Source: Warburgia ugandensis
Taxonomy: Eukaryota > Streptophyta > Magnoliopsida > Canellales > Canellaceae
Reading direction: 5' to 3'
Length of the DNA stretch: 64,000 nucleotides
Assembly (NCBI GenBank): GCA_035236585.1
Contig: CP141138.1
Span: 31,507,437-31,571,436 of the forward strand
The translations under genes were made by a program, and so were the position numbers. Under the pieces are notes generated by a model. The model was not told the origin of the DNA, did not search any database, and worked only from the letters and a program-made list of their open reading frames with translations. Every line of letters starts with the position of its first letter. The stretch's first letter is position 1. Positions 28,301 to 43,800 of the stretch are shown here, one piece after another.

Positions 28301-30229
28301 TTTAAGAATGCATTTTCTAAATTTCAAAATGTGTCTTCTAAACATAATCTTGCTTGATAATGTGATCTTGATTGAGTTAAAATTGTTCATGATATAGATT
28401 AAGTGGCAAATTAATATGCTTTCTATGTTTATAATGTGCAATGATATTAATTTGAATGATGTATTGATCTTATACTTGAAATTGTGCAAATATTAGTTGA
28501 ATAGTATAATTTGAATTTATATTATTATTTGTATTTTCGTGAAAGTATCTTTTGGTACATGCGTACCAAAGTCACTATATGTCGATTTGTGAAATTTGTT
28601 TGATTAATTATATCCTTGGTGTACGATCACCCATTAAGTGAGGATGTTGATATTGTTATGAAATTTCTTATTTATTAAACAGGCAAATTGCCTATTATTA
28701 TTATTCTTATTTTACATCCGGTTATGGAGACCCAAGAGTTTTGTTTTCAGTAGGAATAGGCCTGGAGATGCTATGTTAGGAGGGTAAGAGGATTGGCCAT
28801 TCGCCCTTTGAAATTGTTGTGATATGGATACCATGCTCATAGCAAGGCAAAATGTCAAGTGGGGCAATTATGGGAAGGCCACCACTGTGACGGTCTATCT
28901 CCCCATATAGACATGATGCAAAGGATTTTCTATTGTGGTATCAGCAAAGTATAATACAATTATCTAGGTGCGTTGTTATGGATTGAGACTACAATGCATA
29001 GTAGTCCTTATATTTTATGCACTATGGTGCTAACGTGATGATATGATGATATGCCTTATGAGACAGCATGATGATATGCCTGGTATGAGCTCATTACTGA
29101 TATGTGATATGATGTTATTGTATTACTAGCGGAGGCTAGTTGATTATGGACCCCATATAGTGAGGGGTATGAATATTATATGTTGATATACCAACAAAGG
29201 TTGGAGGATTATGGACCCCATAAGATGAGGGGTATGGATATTGGACCCAGTATAGTCTGGGAATGGACATTATGATATTATTATTGATGACATTCACAAT
29301 TTTGTATGACTTTTAACAATTTTAGCATGTATGGTATAATTATATATGTATATAAATTATTAAGGGAGTACTTTTATAAAAGTTTTCTCATGGGTAAAGT
29401 ACAGGGTAGATTTACCATGCAGAGTATGGTTCATGGTAATTGGATGATTTCATGAAAAATGATAGTTATGGACATGTTAATTAACAACTAATTATTGAAT
29501 TATAAATCATCTTTTTAGTTTCATGTATATCTTAATTCCCCTACCAAGTATAGTTTGCTAAGATATTGTAAATATTTTATGTTTACAATATCTCAGATAC
29601 AGATAGACAAGAGAAGTTGGACACAATAAAGGGATACCAGCAACTATACTTTTGTACTCAGGTGTACACTTTATTAAAGTTTTTGTATTATGTAGTTAGC
29701 TATTTGGGTTGTGGACTTTGGACATTTAATATATACTTTAGGGGTTGCATAAGTGAATCACTGGATGGGTAATGTTTTCAATAAATGAAGTTCTATTTTA
29801 TAAACAACCTATATATAGATTTATGTATAGTATGAGAGTAAAGTGACATCCAGGCCTTTGAAAATGAATTTCAAAGAAAATGTTTTTCATTGTTTTATAT
29901 TTTTAAAATTTTAGTGGACCATCTTTTGAACATAAATGCGAAAAAGTGTTTGAGGTGTTAAACATTCATCCTTTTCATTCCTTATTTTCAATCATTTTTA
30001 CTCGATTTTCTGACCTTTCTCCACTATTTTATTTTTACATTTTTATACTTATTATTTCACACTAAAAATTCATGGATTAAGCTCTTAATCCCATAATTGA
30101 CATCTCCACAAAATTTTATAATAAAATAAATCCATCTCTAACCCCTTCTTTAATTCATGCCTTTTTACACCAAATTTTAGTTCATTATCACACCTTAATT
30201 TTTTTCCATCTTATTTTACTTTCCTGAAA
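25400..30229 (+). other. AT-rich region, probably LTR-derived, no gene called
   Basis: No convincing reading frame is present. Several stretches have the character of a long chromovirus LTR: a TATA box (tatataaata, 25898), T-rich terminator-like runs near 29900, and gtgacatccaggcc near 29849. No second LTR, primer-binding site or coding part is visible, so a solo LTR is only a suggestion. The segment at 29125-29255 holds two units of a 65-bp tandem repeat. The short frame at 26794-27063 has no recognisable domain. Confidence 0.3.
29125..29255. repeat. 65-bp tandem duplication
   Basis: gattatggaccccat...gaggggtatg recurs at 29142 and 29207 with a few differences. Confidence 0.75.
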
Positions 30230-30291
30230 AACTCCGCCAATGCCGATCCCAAGCCTAGATAAAAAAGGAGGAGGGTCTTGCGTCAGGTGCC

Positions 30292-30650
30292 AGCCGGCAA
30301 GGGGGAAGTTGAAGATGATTCTATTATTTCTTTCTTACAAATGAATATGCATTTGTATATTAGTTTGTGAGGAAGAAATGAAAATCATCTCTAGCTTCTT
30401 AAAAGATGGCAACCCTTGTGTCAGGTAGCCAGCCGGCAAGGGGGAAGTTGAAGATGATTCTATTATTTCTTTCTTACAAATAAATATGCATTTGTATATT
30501 AGTTTGTGAGGAAGAAATAAAAACCATCTTTAGCTTCTTAAAATATGGCCACCCTTGCGTTAGGTAGCCAGCCGGCAAGGGCGAAGCTGAAGATGATTTT
30601 AATAATTTTAATGAAAATCATTTTCATCTTTTTAAAAACTATGGCAACCC
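30292..30650 (+). repeat. 139-bp monomer array at the 5' end of LINE R1
   Basis: agccggcaag recurs at 30292, 30431 and 30570, giving two full 139-bp monomers and a shortened third. Each monomer is an imperfect palindrome. Its left half (agatgattctattatttct onward) mirrors its right half (…gaagaaatgaaaatcatct) around atgcat. Confidence 0.9.
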
Positions 30651-30689
30651 AAACATGACATGAATCGGAAAATGACATTTGCTCAAGCT

Positions 30690-30890
30690 AGGGCGTTCCC
30701 CATAAGCGACGCACTGCATCAGATCCTGAATGCGGTGAAAAATAGGCAAGGGTTGCTAGGGCGTTCTCCCAGAAGCGACATGCTACATCAGATCCCGAGT
30801 GAAGTGAAAAATGGCAAGGGCTGCTAAAGCGTCCCCTCGGAAGCGACGCGCTGCATCAAAACCCAGGTGTAGTGAAAAGTGGACAGGGGT
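30690..30890 (+). repeat. Array of about 70-bp GC-richer units, LINE R1
   Basis: Three units each carry aagcgacg(c)...tgcatcaga(t)cc...gtgaaaaatgg...caaggg. The same three-unit block occurs in R2, R3 and R4. It sits directly before the endonuclease frame and may be leader or the start of the protein. Confidence 0.85.
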
Positions 30891-31798
30891 TCATACCATG
30901 GAGGTTGAGAAAGGCGATAGTAAATAGGGTATCTCCAAAACATAAGATTCGCATAGCTACATGGAATATAGGGACACTAACAGGTAAGAGTTTGGAGTTA
31001 GTAGACACGATAAAACGTAGGAAAGTCAACATTGCTTGTATCCAAGAAACCAAGTGGAAAGGGGCTAAAGCTAGAGAAATAGATGGGTATAAATTATGGT
31101 ATGTAGGAAAGGAAAATAATAGAAATAACATAAGAATAATAATGGATAAGGAATTAAAGGATAAAGTTGTGGATGTTAAAAGACTCAGTGATAGAATTAT
31201 AATAACAAAAATGATTCTAGGAGAGCTTATTATAAATATTATAAGTGCATATGCACCACAAGTAGGGTTACAAGATATAATTAAGAGACAGTTTTGGAAA
31301 TATATGGAGGGAGCCATGCAAGGAATTCCCAACACTGAGGGGATATTTATAGGAGCAGACTTGAATGGCCATGTAGGAAAAGCTAAGGAAGGATATGATA
31401 GCATACACGGAGGGTATGGTATAGGTGAATGAAACGAGATGGGGGAGAATATCCTCAATTTTGCTTTGTCATATAACCTATCCATTGCAAATACACTCTT
31501 TAAGAAGAGGGATGAACACTTAATAACCTTTAAAAGTGGACTTCATAAAAGCCAAATAGACTTTTTTCTACTTAGGAATAATGAACGATCTATATGTAAG
31601 GATTGTAAGGTGATACCCGGTGAGAGTTTAACCTCACAATATAGGTTAATGGTTATGGATATTCATATCAAAAGATGGAGTAAAAGAACTGAACTTAATA
31701 CACATCCAAAAACTAAGTGGTGGAACTTAAAAGGAGAGAAAATAACCTCATTCAAAAATAAGTTGATGGTAGAAGGAAATTGGAACTATGAAACATAA
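30872..31798 (+). pseudogene. LINE R1 endonuclease domain (broken)
   Basis: The frame carries the endonuclease/exonuclease/phosphatase motifs in order: [15 protein letters not shown] near 30950, CIQETKW near 31035, ISAYAPQVG near 31245 and [11 protein letters not shown] near 31355. A TGA at 31430-31432 replaces the CGA (Arg) present in R4. A TAA at 31796-31798 replaces GAA in R3. The endonuclease nicks target DNA to prime reverse transcription. The catalytic residues visible (Asn, Glu, Asp-Asn pairs) are intact, but the protein is cut off from RT. Confidence 0.85.
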
Positions 31799-32233
31799 GT
31801 AAATACCATGTGGACTTATATGACTGAGTCCATTAAGAAAGTGGCAAAAGATGTCTTAGGAGTATCTAAAGGTAAAAGGCTATTAACAAAGGAAACATGG
31901 TGGTGGAATGAAACAGTGCAAAAAGCTATTAAAGAAAAATGAAGGCCTTTTAAAACATAGCAGAAGATTAGAAATAATGAAAACTATGAACAATATAAGA
32001 ATGCTAAAAACGTTGCTAAGAGAATAGTAAGTGAGGCTAAACTTAAAGCATATGATGAGCTCTATAATAGACTAGGAATAAGAGAAGGTGAGAAAGATGT
32101 GTTTAAACTTGCAAAAGTAAGAGAACAGAAGGGTAAGGACTTAGAGCATGTTAGGTGCATTAGAAGCGATGATCAAAGGGTATTAGTCAAAGATGATGAG
32201 ATCAAACAAAGGTGGGAAATATACTTTTAAAAA

Positions 32234-33784
32234 TTGTTAAATGACAATGGCCTTGAGAATATAGGGATTGAAAATACTATAAATCTAAATAACACTGGAT
32301 ATTATAGATATGAACATAGGATTAGAATACTTGAAGTAAAAGAGGCCTTGAGAAAGATGAAATCAGGAAAGGCCATGGGGCCTGATGGTATACCAATAGA
32401 GTTTTGGAAGCATATGGGAGATATTGGGGTAGTTTGGTTGACCAAGTTATTCAACAAGATCATAAAATCAAAGAAAATGCTTGATGAGTGGAGGAAAAGC
32501 ACTATTGTACCAATCTATAAGAATAAAGAAGACATTCAAAGCTGCACTAATTATTGAGGGATCAAACTTATGAGCCACACCATGAAACTTTTTGAAAGAG
32601 TGATTGAGAAGAGGTTACGACATGAAACAAGTGTATCGGAGAATCAGTTTGGTTTCATGCTTGGGAGGTCTACCATGGAAGCTATTTTCTTACTAAGACA
32701 ATTAGTAGAGAAATATAGGGAGAGGAGAAAAGACCTGCACATGGTCTTTATTGACTTAGAGAAAGCTTATGATAGAGTCCCTAGAGAGTTAATATGGAGG
32801 GTGTTGGGTGGTAAAGGGGTTTCTCATGGGTATATAGATATAATTAAAGATATGTATGAGGGAGCAGTAACAAATGTTAAGACTACTAGTGGCGTAACTG
32901 GTGATTTTCCTGTCACTGTCGGATTGCACCAAGGATCGGCATTAAGTCCATACCTTTTCACATTAGTTATGGATGAGTTAACAAAACATCTGCATGAGGA
33001 GATTCCCTGGTGCATGCTATTTGCAGATGATATGGTCCTACTTGATGAGACAAGGGAGGGTGTAAACATAAAGATAGAGTTATGGAGAGAAGCATTAGAA
33101 TCAAAAGGATTTAAAATTAGCCAAACTAAGACAGAATATATGGAATGTAATTTTAGCAAGGAGAGTAGGAGTGGAACACCAGTCAAGATTGATAACCAAG
33201 AGGTCCCCATGAGAGACCACTTTCGATACTTAGGATCATTGATCCATGAGAGTGGAGAGATTGAGAGGGAGGTTACCCAGAGAATCTAAGCAAGTTGGAA
33301 CAAATGGAGATGTGCATCGAGTGTTTTATGTGATTGGCGGGTGCCACTCAAACTAAAGGAAAATTTCTATATGATGGCTATAGGGCCAGCCATGCTATAT
33401 GGATCAGAGTGTTAGGCTGTTAAGGAACATCATGCTCATAGGATGAGTGTCGCAGAAATGAGGATGTTAAGATGGATGAGTGGTAAGACAAGAAAGGATA
33501 GAATTAGAAATGAAAATATTAGAGGAAATTTAGGAATAGCACCAATAGGTAACAAGATGAAGGAGATTAGACTTAGATGGTTTGGACATGTTCAAAGGAG
33601 ACCAACAATGGCACCAGTTAGGAGTGAGGCAATACAAGTTGAAGGTTCTAAAAGGGCAAGGGGAAGGCCCAAAAGAACGTGGATAGAAGTGGTGAGGAAA
33701 GACTTAAAAACTTTGGGACTAAATGAAGCCATAGTATTTAATAGAGTGGAATGGAGGAATAAGATTCATGTGGCCGACCCCTAA
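32234..33784 (+). pseudogene. LINE R1 reverse transcriptase and C-terminal domain (broken)
   Basis: RT motifs are clear: [15 protein letters not shown] (about 32750), [12 protein letters not shown] (about 32925), the catalytic LFADDMVLL (about 33018), KTEYMECNF (about 33130) and RYLGSLI (about 33228). The C-terminal part with [10 protein letters not shown] follows from 33443. Stops include TGA for CGA at 32555, TAA for CAA near 33287 and TAG for TGG at 33413. They split it into at least three frames. The RT active site itself is intact. Confidence 0.88.
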
Positions 33785-33807
33785 TTGGGATAAGGTCTTG
33801 ATGATGA

Positions 33808-37076
<3,269 letters not shown>

Positions 37077-40000
37077 AGTTGTAGGATAACTCCGCTAATG
37101 CTGGTCCCAACCTTTGATGAAAAAGGAAGAGGGTCTTGCGTCAGGTGCTAGCTAGCAACGAAGAAGTTGAAGATGATTTTGTTATTTCTTTCATACTTGC
37201 AAATGAATATGCATTTGTATATCAATTTGTAAGTAAGAAATGAAAATCATCTCCAACTTCTTAAAAGCATGGCAACCCTAACATGATAGACATTCCCTCA
37301 AGCTAGGGTGTTCCTCATAAGCGACATGCTGCATCCAATCCCAGGTGCGGTGAAAAATGGGCAAGGGTTGTTAGGCATTCCATTAGAAGCGATGAGCTAC
37401 ATCAGATACTGGGTGTAGTAGAATATGGGCAAGGGCTACTAGGGTATCCCATCGGAAGCGATGTATTACATTAGAACCTAGGTGAAATGCAAAGTGAACA
37501 TGGGTTCATGCCATGGAGGTCGAGAAGTGTGTGGATAAATAAGATATCTCAAGAGCATAAAATTCATATCGCCATATGGAATATAGGAACATTAACAGGT
37601 AAGAGTTTGGAGTTAGTAGATATGATGAAACATAGGAGAGTTAATATCGCTTGTATCTAAGAAACCAAGTGGAAAGGGCTAAAACTGGAGAAATGGATGG
37701 GTGTAAACTCTGATACATATGAAAGGATAATAACAAAAATGGCAGAGGAATAATAGTGGATAAAGAATTAAAGGATGAATTTGTGGATGTTAAAAGAATT
37801 AGTGACAGAATTATAATAATAAGACTTATTCTAGAAGAGCAAACCATAAATATTACAAGTGCCTACACACCACAAGTAGGGTTCGAAGATATAATCAAGA
37901 GATAGTTTTGGGAAAATATAGAGGGAGTCATGCAAGAAATTCTTGACACTGAGGGGATATTTATAGGAGCAGACTTAAATGTTCATGTAGGAAAAGAAAA
38001 GGAATGATATGTTAGGATACATAGAGGGTATGGTATGGGAGAACAAAATGAGATGGGAGAAACTATCATCGGTTTTGCTTTGTCATATAACCTGGCCATT
38101 ACAATATATGTTCTTTAAGAAGAGGGATAAACACTTAATAACCTTTAAAAGTGGACTTCATGAAAGCTAATAGACTTTTTCCTACTTAGGAATATTGAAA
38201 GATCAATGTGTTAGGATTGTAAGGTGATACCTGGTGAGAGTTTAACCTCACAACATAGGTGAATGGTTATGAATACCTATATTAAAAGATAGAAGAAAGG
38301 AAATGAACTTAGTAGGTATCCAAAAACTAAGTGGTGAAACTTCAAAGGAGAGAAATATAACCTCATTCACAAACAAGTTGATGGTAAAAGGAAACTGGAA
38401 CTATGAAATAGAAGTAAACACCACATGAATTAATATGGTCTAGTCCATTAAGAAAGTGTCAAAAGATGTTTTAGGAGTATCTAAAGGTAAAAGAAAATTA
38501 GTAAATGAAACATGGTGGTGGAGTGAAATAGTACAAAAAGTTATTAAAGAAAAATATATGTGTTTTAAAGCATGGTAGAAAACTAGAAATAATGAAAACT
38601 ATGAGCAATATAAGAATGTCAAAAAGTTTGCTAAGAGAATAGTAAGTGAGGCTAAACTTAAGGTTTGTGATGACCTTAAAAATAGACTAGGAATAAGAGA
38701 AGGTGAGAAAGATGCGTTTAAACTTGCAAAAATAAGAGACCATAAAGGTAAGGACTTAGATCATATTAGGTGCATTAGAAGTGAGGATCAAAGGGTTATT
38801 AGTCAAAGATGACGAGATCAAACAAAGGTGAAAAACTTACTTTCAAAAATTGCTAAATGATAATGGCTCTGAGAATATAGGAATTGAAAATACTATAAAC
38901 TTAAATAACATTGGACATTATAGATGTGAACATAGGATTAGAATACCTAAAGTGAAAGAGGCCTTGAAAAAGATGAAATCAGGAAAGGTCATAAGGCCTG
39001 ATGGTATACCAATAGAGGTTTGGAAGCATATGAGAGATACTTGGGTAGTTTGGTTGATCAAGTTGTTTAACAAGATTATAAAATCAAAGAACATGCTTGA
39101 TGAATGGAGGAAAAGCTCTATTGCACCAATTTGTAACAATAAAGGAGACACACAGAGCTGCACTAATTATTGAGGGATCAAATTTATGAGTCACACTATG
39201 AAACTTTTTGAAAGAGTGATTGAGAAGAGGCTACGACATGAGACAAGTGTATCAGAGAACGAGTTTCGTTTCATGCCTGGGAGGTCTACCATGGAAGCTA
39301 TTTTCTTACTAAGACAATCGATAGAGAAATATAGGAAGAGGAGGAAAGACCTCCACATGGTCTTTATCAACTTATATAAAGCTTATGATAGAGTCTCTAG
39401 AGAGTTAATATGGAGGGTGTTGGGCGAGAAAGGGGTTTTGTAGGAGTATATAGACATAATTAAAGATATGTATGAGTGAGCGGTAACTAATGTTAAGACC
39501 ATTGGTGGCGAGATCGGTGATTTTCCTATCTCTGTAGGATTGCATTAAGGATCACCATTGAGCTCATACCTTTTCACGTTGGTTATGGATGAGTTAATAA
39601 AACATCTATACAAGGAGATTCCATGGGGCATGTTGTTTGCAAATGATATAGTCTTACTTGATGAGATAAAGGAAGGCGTAAACACAAAGCTAGAGTTATA
39701 GAGAGAAGCATTATAATCTAAAGGATTTAAAATCAACTGAACTAAGATAGAATATATATAATGCGATTTTAACAAGGAAAGAGGTAGGAGTGGAACACCA
39801 GTTAAGATTGTTAACCAAGAAGTCCCCGTAAAAAGATGACGTTGGGTACTTAGGACTAATGATTTATTAGACGGAGGTTACCTAGAGAATCTTAGAGGGT
39901 TGGAACAAACAAAGATGTGCATTTGGAGTTTTGTGTGATCGGTGGGTGCCACTCAAACTAAAAGGAAAATTCTATAGGATAGCCGTAAGACTATCTATGC

Positions 40001-40434
40001 TTTATGAATCAGAGTATTGGGTAGTTAAGGAATATCATGTTCATAGGATGAGGGTCGCAAAAATGAGAATGTTGAGATAAATGAGTTGCAAGATAAGAAA
40101 GGATAAAATTAGGAATAAAAATATTAGAGAAAACTTAGGGGTAGTACCAATAGGTAACAAGATGAGGGAAATTACACTTAGATGGTTTGAGCATGTCCAA
40201 AGGAGACTAAAAATAGCGTAAGTTAAAAAGAGTGAGGTAATGAAAATAGAAGGTTTTAGAAGGGCAACGGGAAGACCCAAAAGAAGTTGGATAGAAGTGG
40301 TGGGAAAAGATCTAAAAACTTTGAGACAAAATGAAGCCATTGTACTTAATAGAGAGGAATGAAGGAATAAGATTCATGTAGCTAACCCTTAATTGGGATA
40401 AGTTCTTGATGATGATGAGATTGAGTTGTAGGAT
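37077..40434 (+). mobile_element. RTE-type LINE, copy R2, old full-length copy with 11-bp target duplication
   Basis: The body at 37088-40423 starts aactccgctaatg and ends …cttgatgatgatgagattg. It is flanked by identical 11-bp repeats agttgtaggat at 37077-37087 and 40424-40434. It holds one monomer region (about 37130-37280), the block of about 70-bp units (37300-37500), endonuclease, linker (38850-39173), RT and the C-terminal domain, all with many stops and shifts. Its RT centre carries LFANDIVLL-like coding at about 39637, so the FADD catalytic motif is lost. It is the oldest of the four RTE copies. It ends 380 bp upstream of the reductase ATG, inside what should be that gene's promoter. 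Confidence 0.92.
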
Positions 40435-40813
40435 CTCCATCACTAGAAAATTTTTAGTAGTAGTAGTAGGAAGAGTGATGATCATGAAAAGAAGAAGAAA
40501 AAGGGATGAAGTGCTTGTAATTATTGTTTTATGTAGAAAATAATAAAAATTACAAGAAAATAATAAACTATTACTTGTGAGTCTCAATCGTTGGTTCATA
40601 AAATTAAAAGAAGGCCTAAGCTACAACCCAAACAAGAGTGTTCTTCATTTCGTAATTATTAATTTATTATTTACGAAAATAAATCCAATCTTTCGTTGCC
40701 AAGTGCTACCTGCAAACGACTCCCTTGAAAATGTAGTGTATAAGGTTGGTTTGATACAGAGTGACAGAGTGGAGAAAAGGGTGCATACAGTGACACTGGT
40801 TAAGTGGGAGGAG
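40435..40813 (+). promoter_or_regulatory. Proximal promoter and 5' leader of the reductase gene
   Basis: Only about 380 bp separate LINE R2 from the ATG. No strong TATA box is obvious; aataaa/ttatttacg-type AT-rich DNA near 40660 is the best candidate. An (AGT)n run lies at about 40451-40467. The reading frame is open upstream of the ATG to 40577, but the family start MSKVVCVTG supports 40814. Confidence 0.45.
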
Positions 40814-43800
40814 ATGTCGAAGGTGGTATGCGTGACAGGCGCTAGCGGATTCATCGGGTCTTGGGTGGTTCGCCTCCTCCTAGAACGGGGATACACTGTC
40901 CATGCTACAGTCCAAGATCTCAGTAAGTTCCTTTTCCATTTTAACACCCCCCTCTCCCTCCTACTGTTTGCGGCTGTTATTTCATCCCCCGTTTCATCTC
41001 TTCTGTTTGCACTGTTGTTCCCCTACATTATTTGAAATGACGATCTACACCGTCAAGAATGTGAAATTGACATCATGTCCAGTTGACTGCACTGATTGAC
41101 CCGTTTCAAGTCTTCCCCAGGCGAATTGAGGTGGTATTCTCTGGAGCTATTTGCATTGTGATAACAATTCTTGAAATTAGGTATAGCTGGTGAATGGTGA
41201 CTTACATAGCCCTTGGTTTTGGGGCTATTTATCTATATTTGAAAAATCTGATCCGTTTTTCTGGGAACGTTAAAAGCAAGGAAAAATATCCCTTCCATGG
41301 ATAATTTATCCATGGCTTGTTGAACCTGTGCTAAACATCCTTTTTATGTTTATATTTGGCAGTCAAAAACATTGATCGGATTATCTAAGAATATACCGTT
41401 CAACTGGCTGTTTTAGTAATGTTATCTGTGTTTTAAGAATGCTAATAGCAAGGGATTCGATATCCTTGGTGGGTTGCTTCTATACCAAAGAGCCCGTGTT
41501 AAGATTTCAAAAAATTGCAGAGGCAATATTTTGCAGCTTAAAACATTGGTAGAAATATCTAAAAACAAATGGCCCAATGTTTCAGGACTATTTTATCTAC
41601 AGTTGATATTTTATGTCTTTTAGAAATGCTAATAGCAATGGAAAAGATCACTATCCGTGAGAACTTTATCCTTGGCATTTTATTTCTATACCAGACAGCC
41701 CCTCTGTGTTTAGGTTTCAGAAAATTACCAAGGCAATGATTTTGCAGCTTAAAACATTGATAGAAATATCTAAGAACAAATGCCCAGCACTTCTGGACTG
41801 TTTTATCTACAGTTGAAATTTTATGGATTTTAGGAATGCTAATAGCAATGGATAAGATCACTATCCATGGGCAACTTTATCCGTGGTGTGTTATTTCTAT
41901 ACTAAACAGCCCCTCTGCGTTTAGATTTCAAAAAATTGCTGAGGCAATGATTTTGCAGCTTAAAACATTGATAGAAGTATCTAAGAACAAATGGTCCAAC
42001 ATTTCAGGACTGTTTTATCCACAGTTGAAATATTATGTGTTTTAGGACTGCTAATAGCAACAGATAGGATCACTACCCCTGGGCCACTTTATCCATGGTT
42101 TATTATTTCTGTACCAACAGCTCATTTTAGCTTTCAAAATCCACCAGCAATGATAGGGAAATAATGTTGGCATTCTCTACTTCTAATAGTAGTTACATTC
42201 CCTTTCTTAAATGCTTTCCTGACTAACTGTTGCCATGGTTGCACTACATTGATTTAATCCCACCTTATCTATTGTAAAAGAAAATTATTACAAAGTATAG
42301 AACAGGATGTTGTATAACATTGTTACCTGGAAACTTGGTTCTAGTTGTCTGTTCTAAGAACCTATTTCCTAAATATACTACCGAACTGTATAATTAGATA
42401 TCAGAAATCAAATTTCAAAGTCCATTGCTTTGATCTAGGGAATATTCTTTCTAATATTTGAAGCCAAGTAAAAACTTAATGTTAAACAAAACTAATAACT
42501 TGCATTAGCCTAATCTAAAGCTTACAGCCCTAAAATTCAGAATGTGGAATGTAGAACTGATTCTATGAAATATATGATAGAAAAAGAGTCTTCACTTCAT
42601 CCTTTTACTAGGTAGTAGCTTCTTAAACCTAGATGTAGACAGCTTCTCTCTCTTTTTTTTTTTTTTTTTTTTCCAGATTTGACTATTGCTTATCAGTTAA
42701 GTTCTGCTCTAAAGTGGTTAGCATAGGCTAAGTTACATATATTGAAGTTGCATACCGATCTCCTCACTTTCTCTTGTTATGACCTAGACCATATTGAACT
42801 GAAAATACATATTCTCCTCTTAAAAAAAAAAAGACTAACAAATTGAGAAAGCAAAAGAAATTGTATAGTGTACTTTGATTACATACTCATAATAGATGAA
42901 AGAATGCGCAAAGATTTGCCAATAAAATCTGGCCAGATTAGGAGCAAGTCTTGGTGCTTGTCAAGGAAGTTGCTCAGGATGCAAGAAAGTTTGCTACCAA
43001 AATAATTCCCTGATAGAGGTGGGGACACCTACCATTGGGGAAGGTGTAAAAAATATGATGTGCAATACTTCTGTTATCTTCTTTACTTCCCATGAGATCT
43101 GTTGAAGCTGATTAATTTGAAGAACAAACTAGAAGCAGTGATTACCTATAAGTAGGCAATGTGAAGCTACGGAGTAGATTAATATCCCAATATGATTCTA
43201 GCCATAGTGCAAGACTCATTGTTTAACGGTGTAGATCTATTCTTTGGTGAAGGTGTATGTGGGACTAGAATGGTGTAGGGTTTCTGATCTCTCAGAGTGG
43301 GCAGGTCTTGTGCTGCTTAGTAGTTAACAATTGGCAAGTTTTTTGGTGCTCGGATGATAGGTGATGTGATTCTTTGCTAGATAATGGCATACCATATGGT
43401 AATTAAATACAAAGTTATCCCTTTCTTTCTTGATAAACCAAATCGGAGCAAAAAATGTTCAACATTAGTATATGAAGTCTGCCTTTGGAGGTGGAGGGGC
43501 CACTGGTGAGAAGCACAAATATTGGGCAGAATCAAGGTTCTAGATTTGATGTTGTGTGGAGGGGCCACTTCTGAATAGCACAAATTTTGGGAAGAATAAA
43601 GGTTCTAGATTTGATGTGGGACGATGTCACATTTTTTTTATTCATTCCCATCTACTAAAATTATTTCTTTTTACTTTTTGTTTTATTGGATGGTTTGATT
43701 TCATACTCATTAATCCATTCTTACTTTCTTTTTTTTATTGATATTGGTCTTAGTATCCATAATTGCCCAGCTCTCAAATTTGATATATTTTCTTCTTGTT

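Larger units (their letters stand above)
30230..33807 (+). mobile_element. RTE-type LINE, copy R1, full length but inactive
   Basis: It begins aactccgccaatg, the same first bases as R2 and R3, and ends ttgatgatga after the coding part, so it is complete end to end. In order it has tandem 139-bp monomers (30292-30650), a second array of about 70-bp units (30690-30890), apurinic-type endonuclease (30940-31430), linker, RT (32570-33290) and a C-terminal part with [10 protein letters not shown] and GRPKRTW (33440-33784). At least seven stops or shifts break the frame. Its sequence is close to R3 and R4, so all three are from one young subfamily. An exact target duplication was not found. Confidence 0.93.

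Noticed and set aside
30292-30650. Regularly spaced repeats that might suggest a CRISPR array
   Set aside because: The units are 139 bp, have no spacers, and sit at the 5' end of a LINE in plant DNA.
30856-31485. 209-residue minus-strand frame
   Set aside because: It is the antisense shadow of the LINE R1 endonuclease, which carries the real motifs on the + strand.
40577-40813. In-frame upstream extension of the reductase
   Set aside because: The family begins at MSKVVCVTG; the upstream codons have no family similarity and are probably leader.
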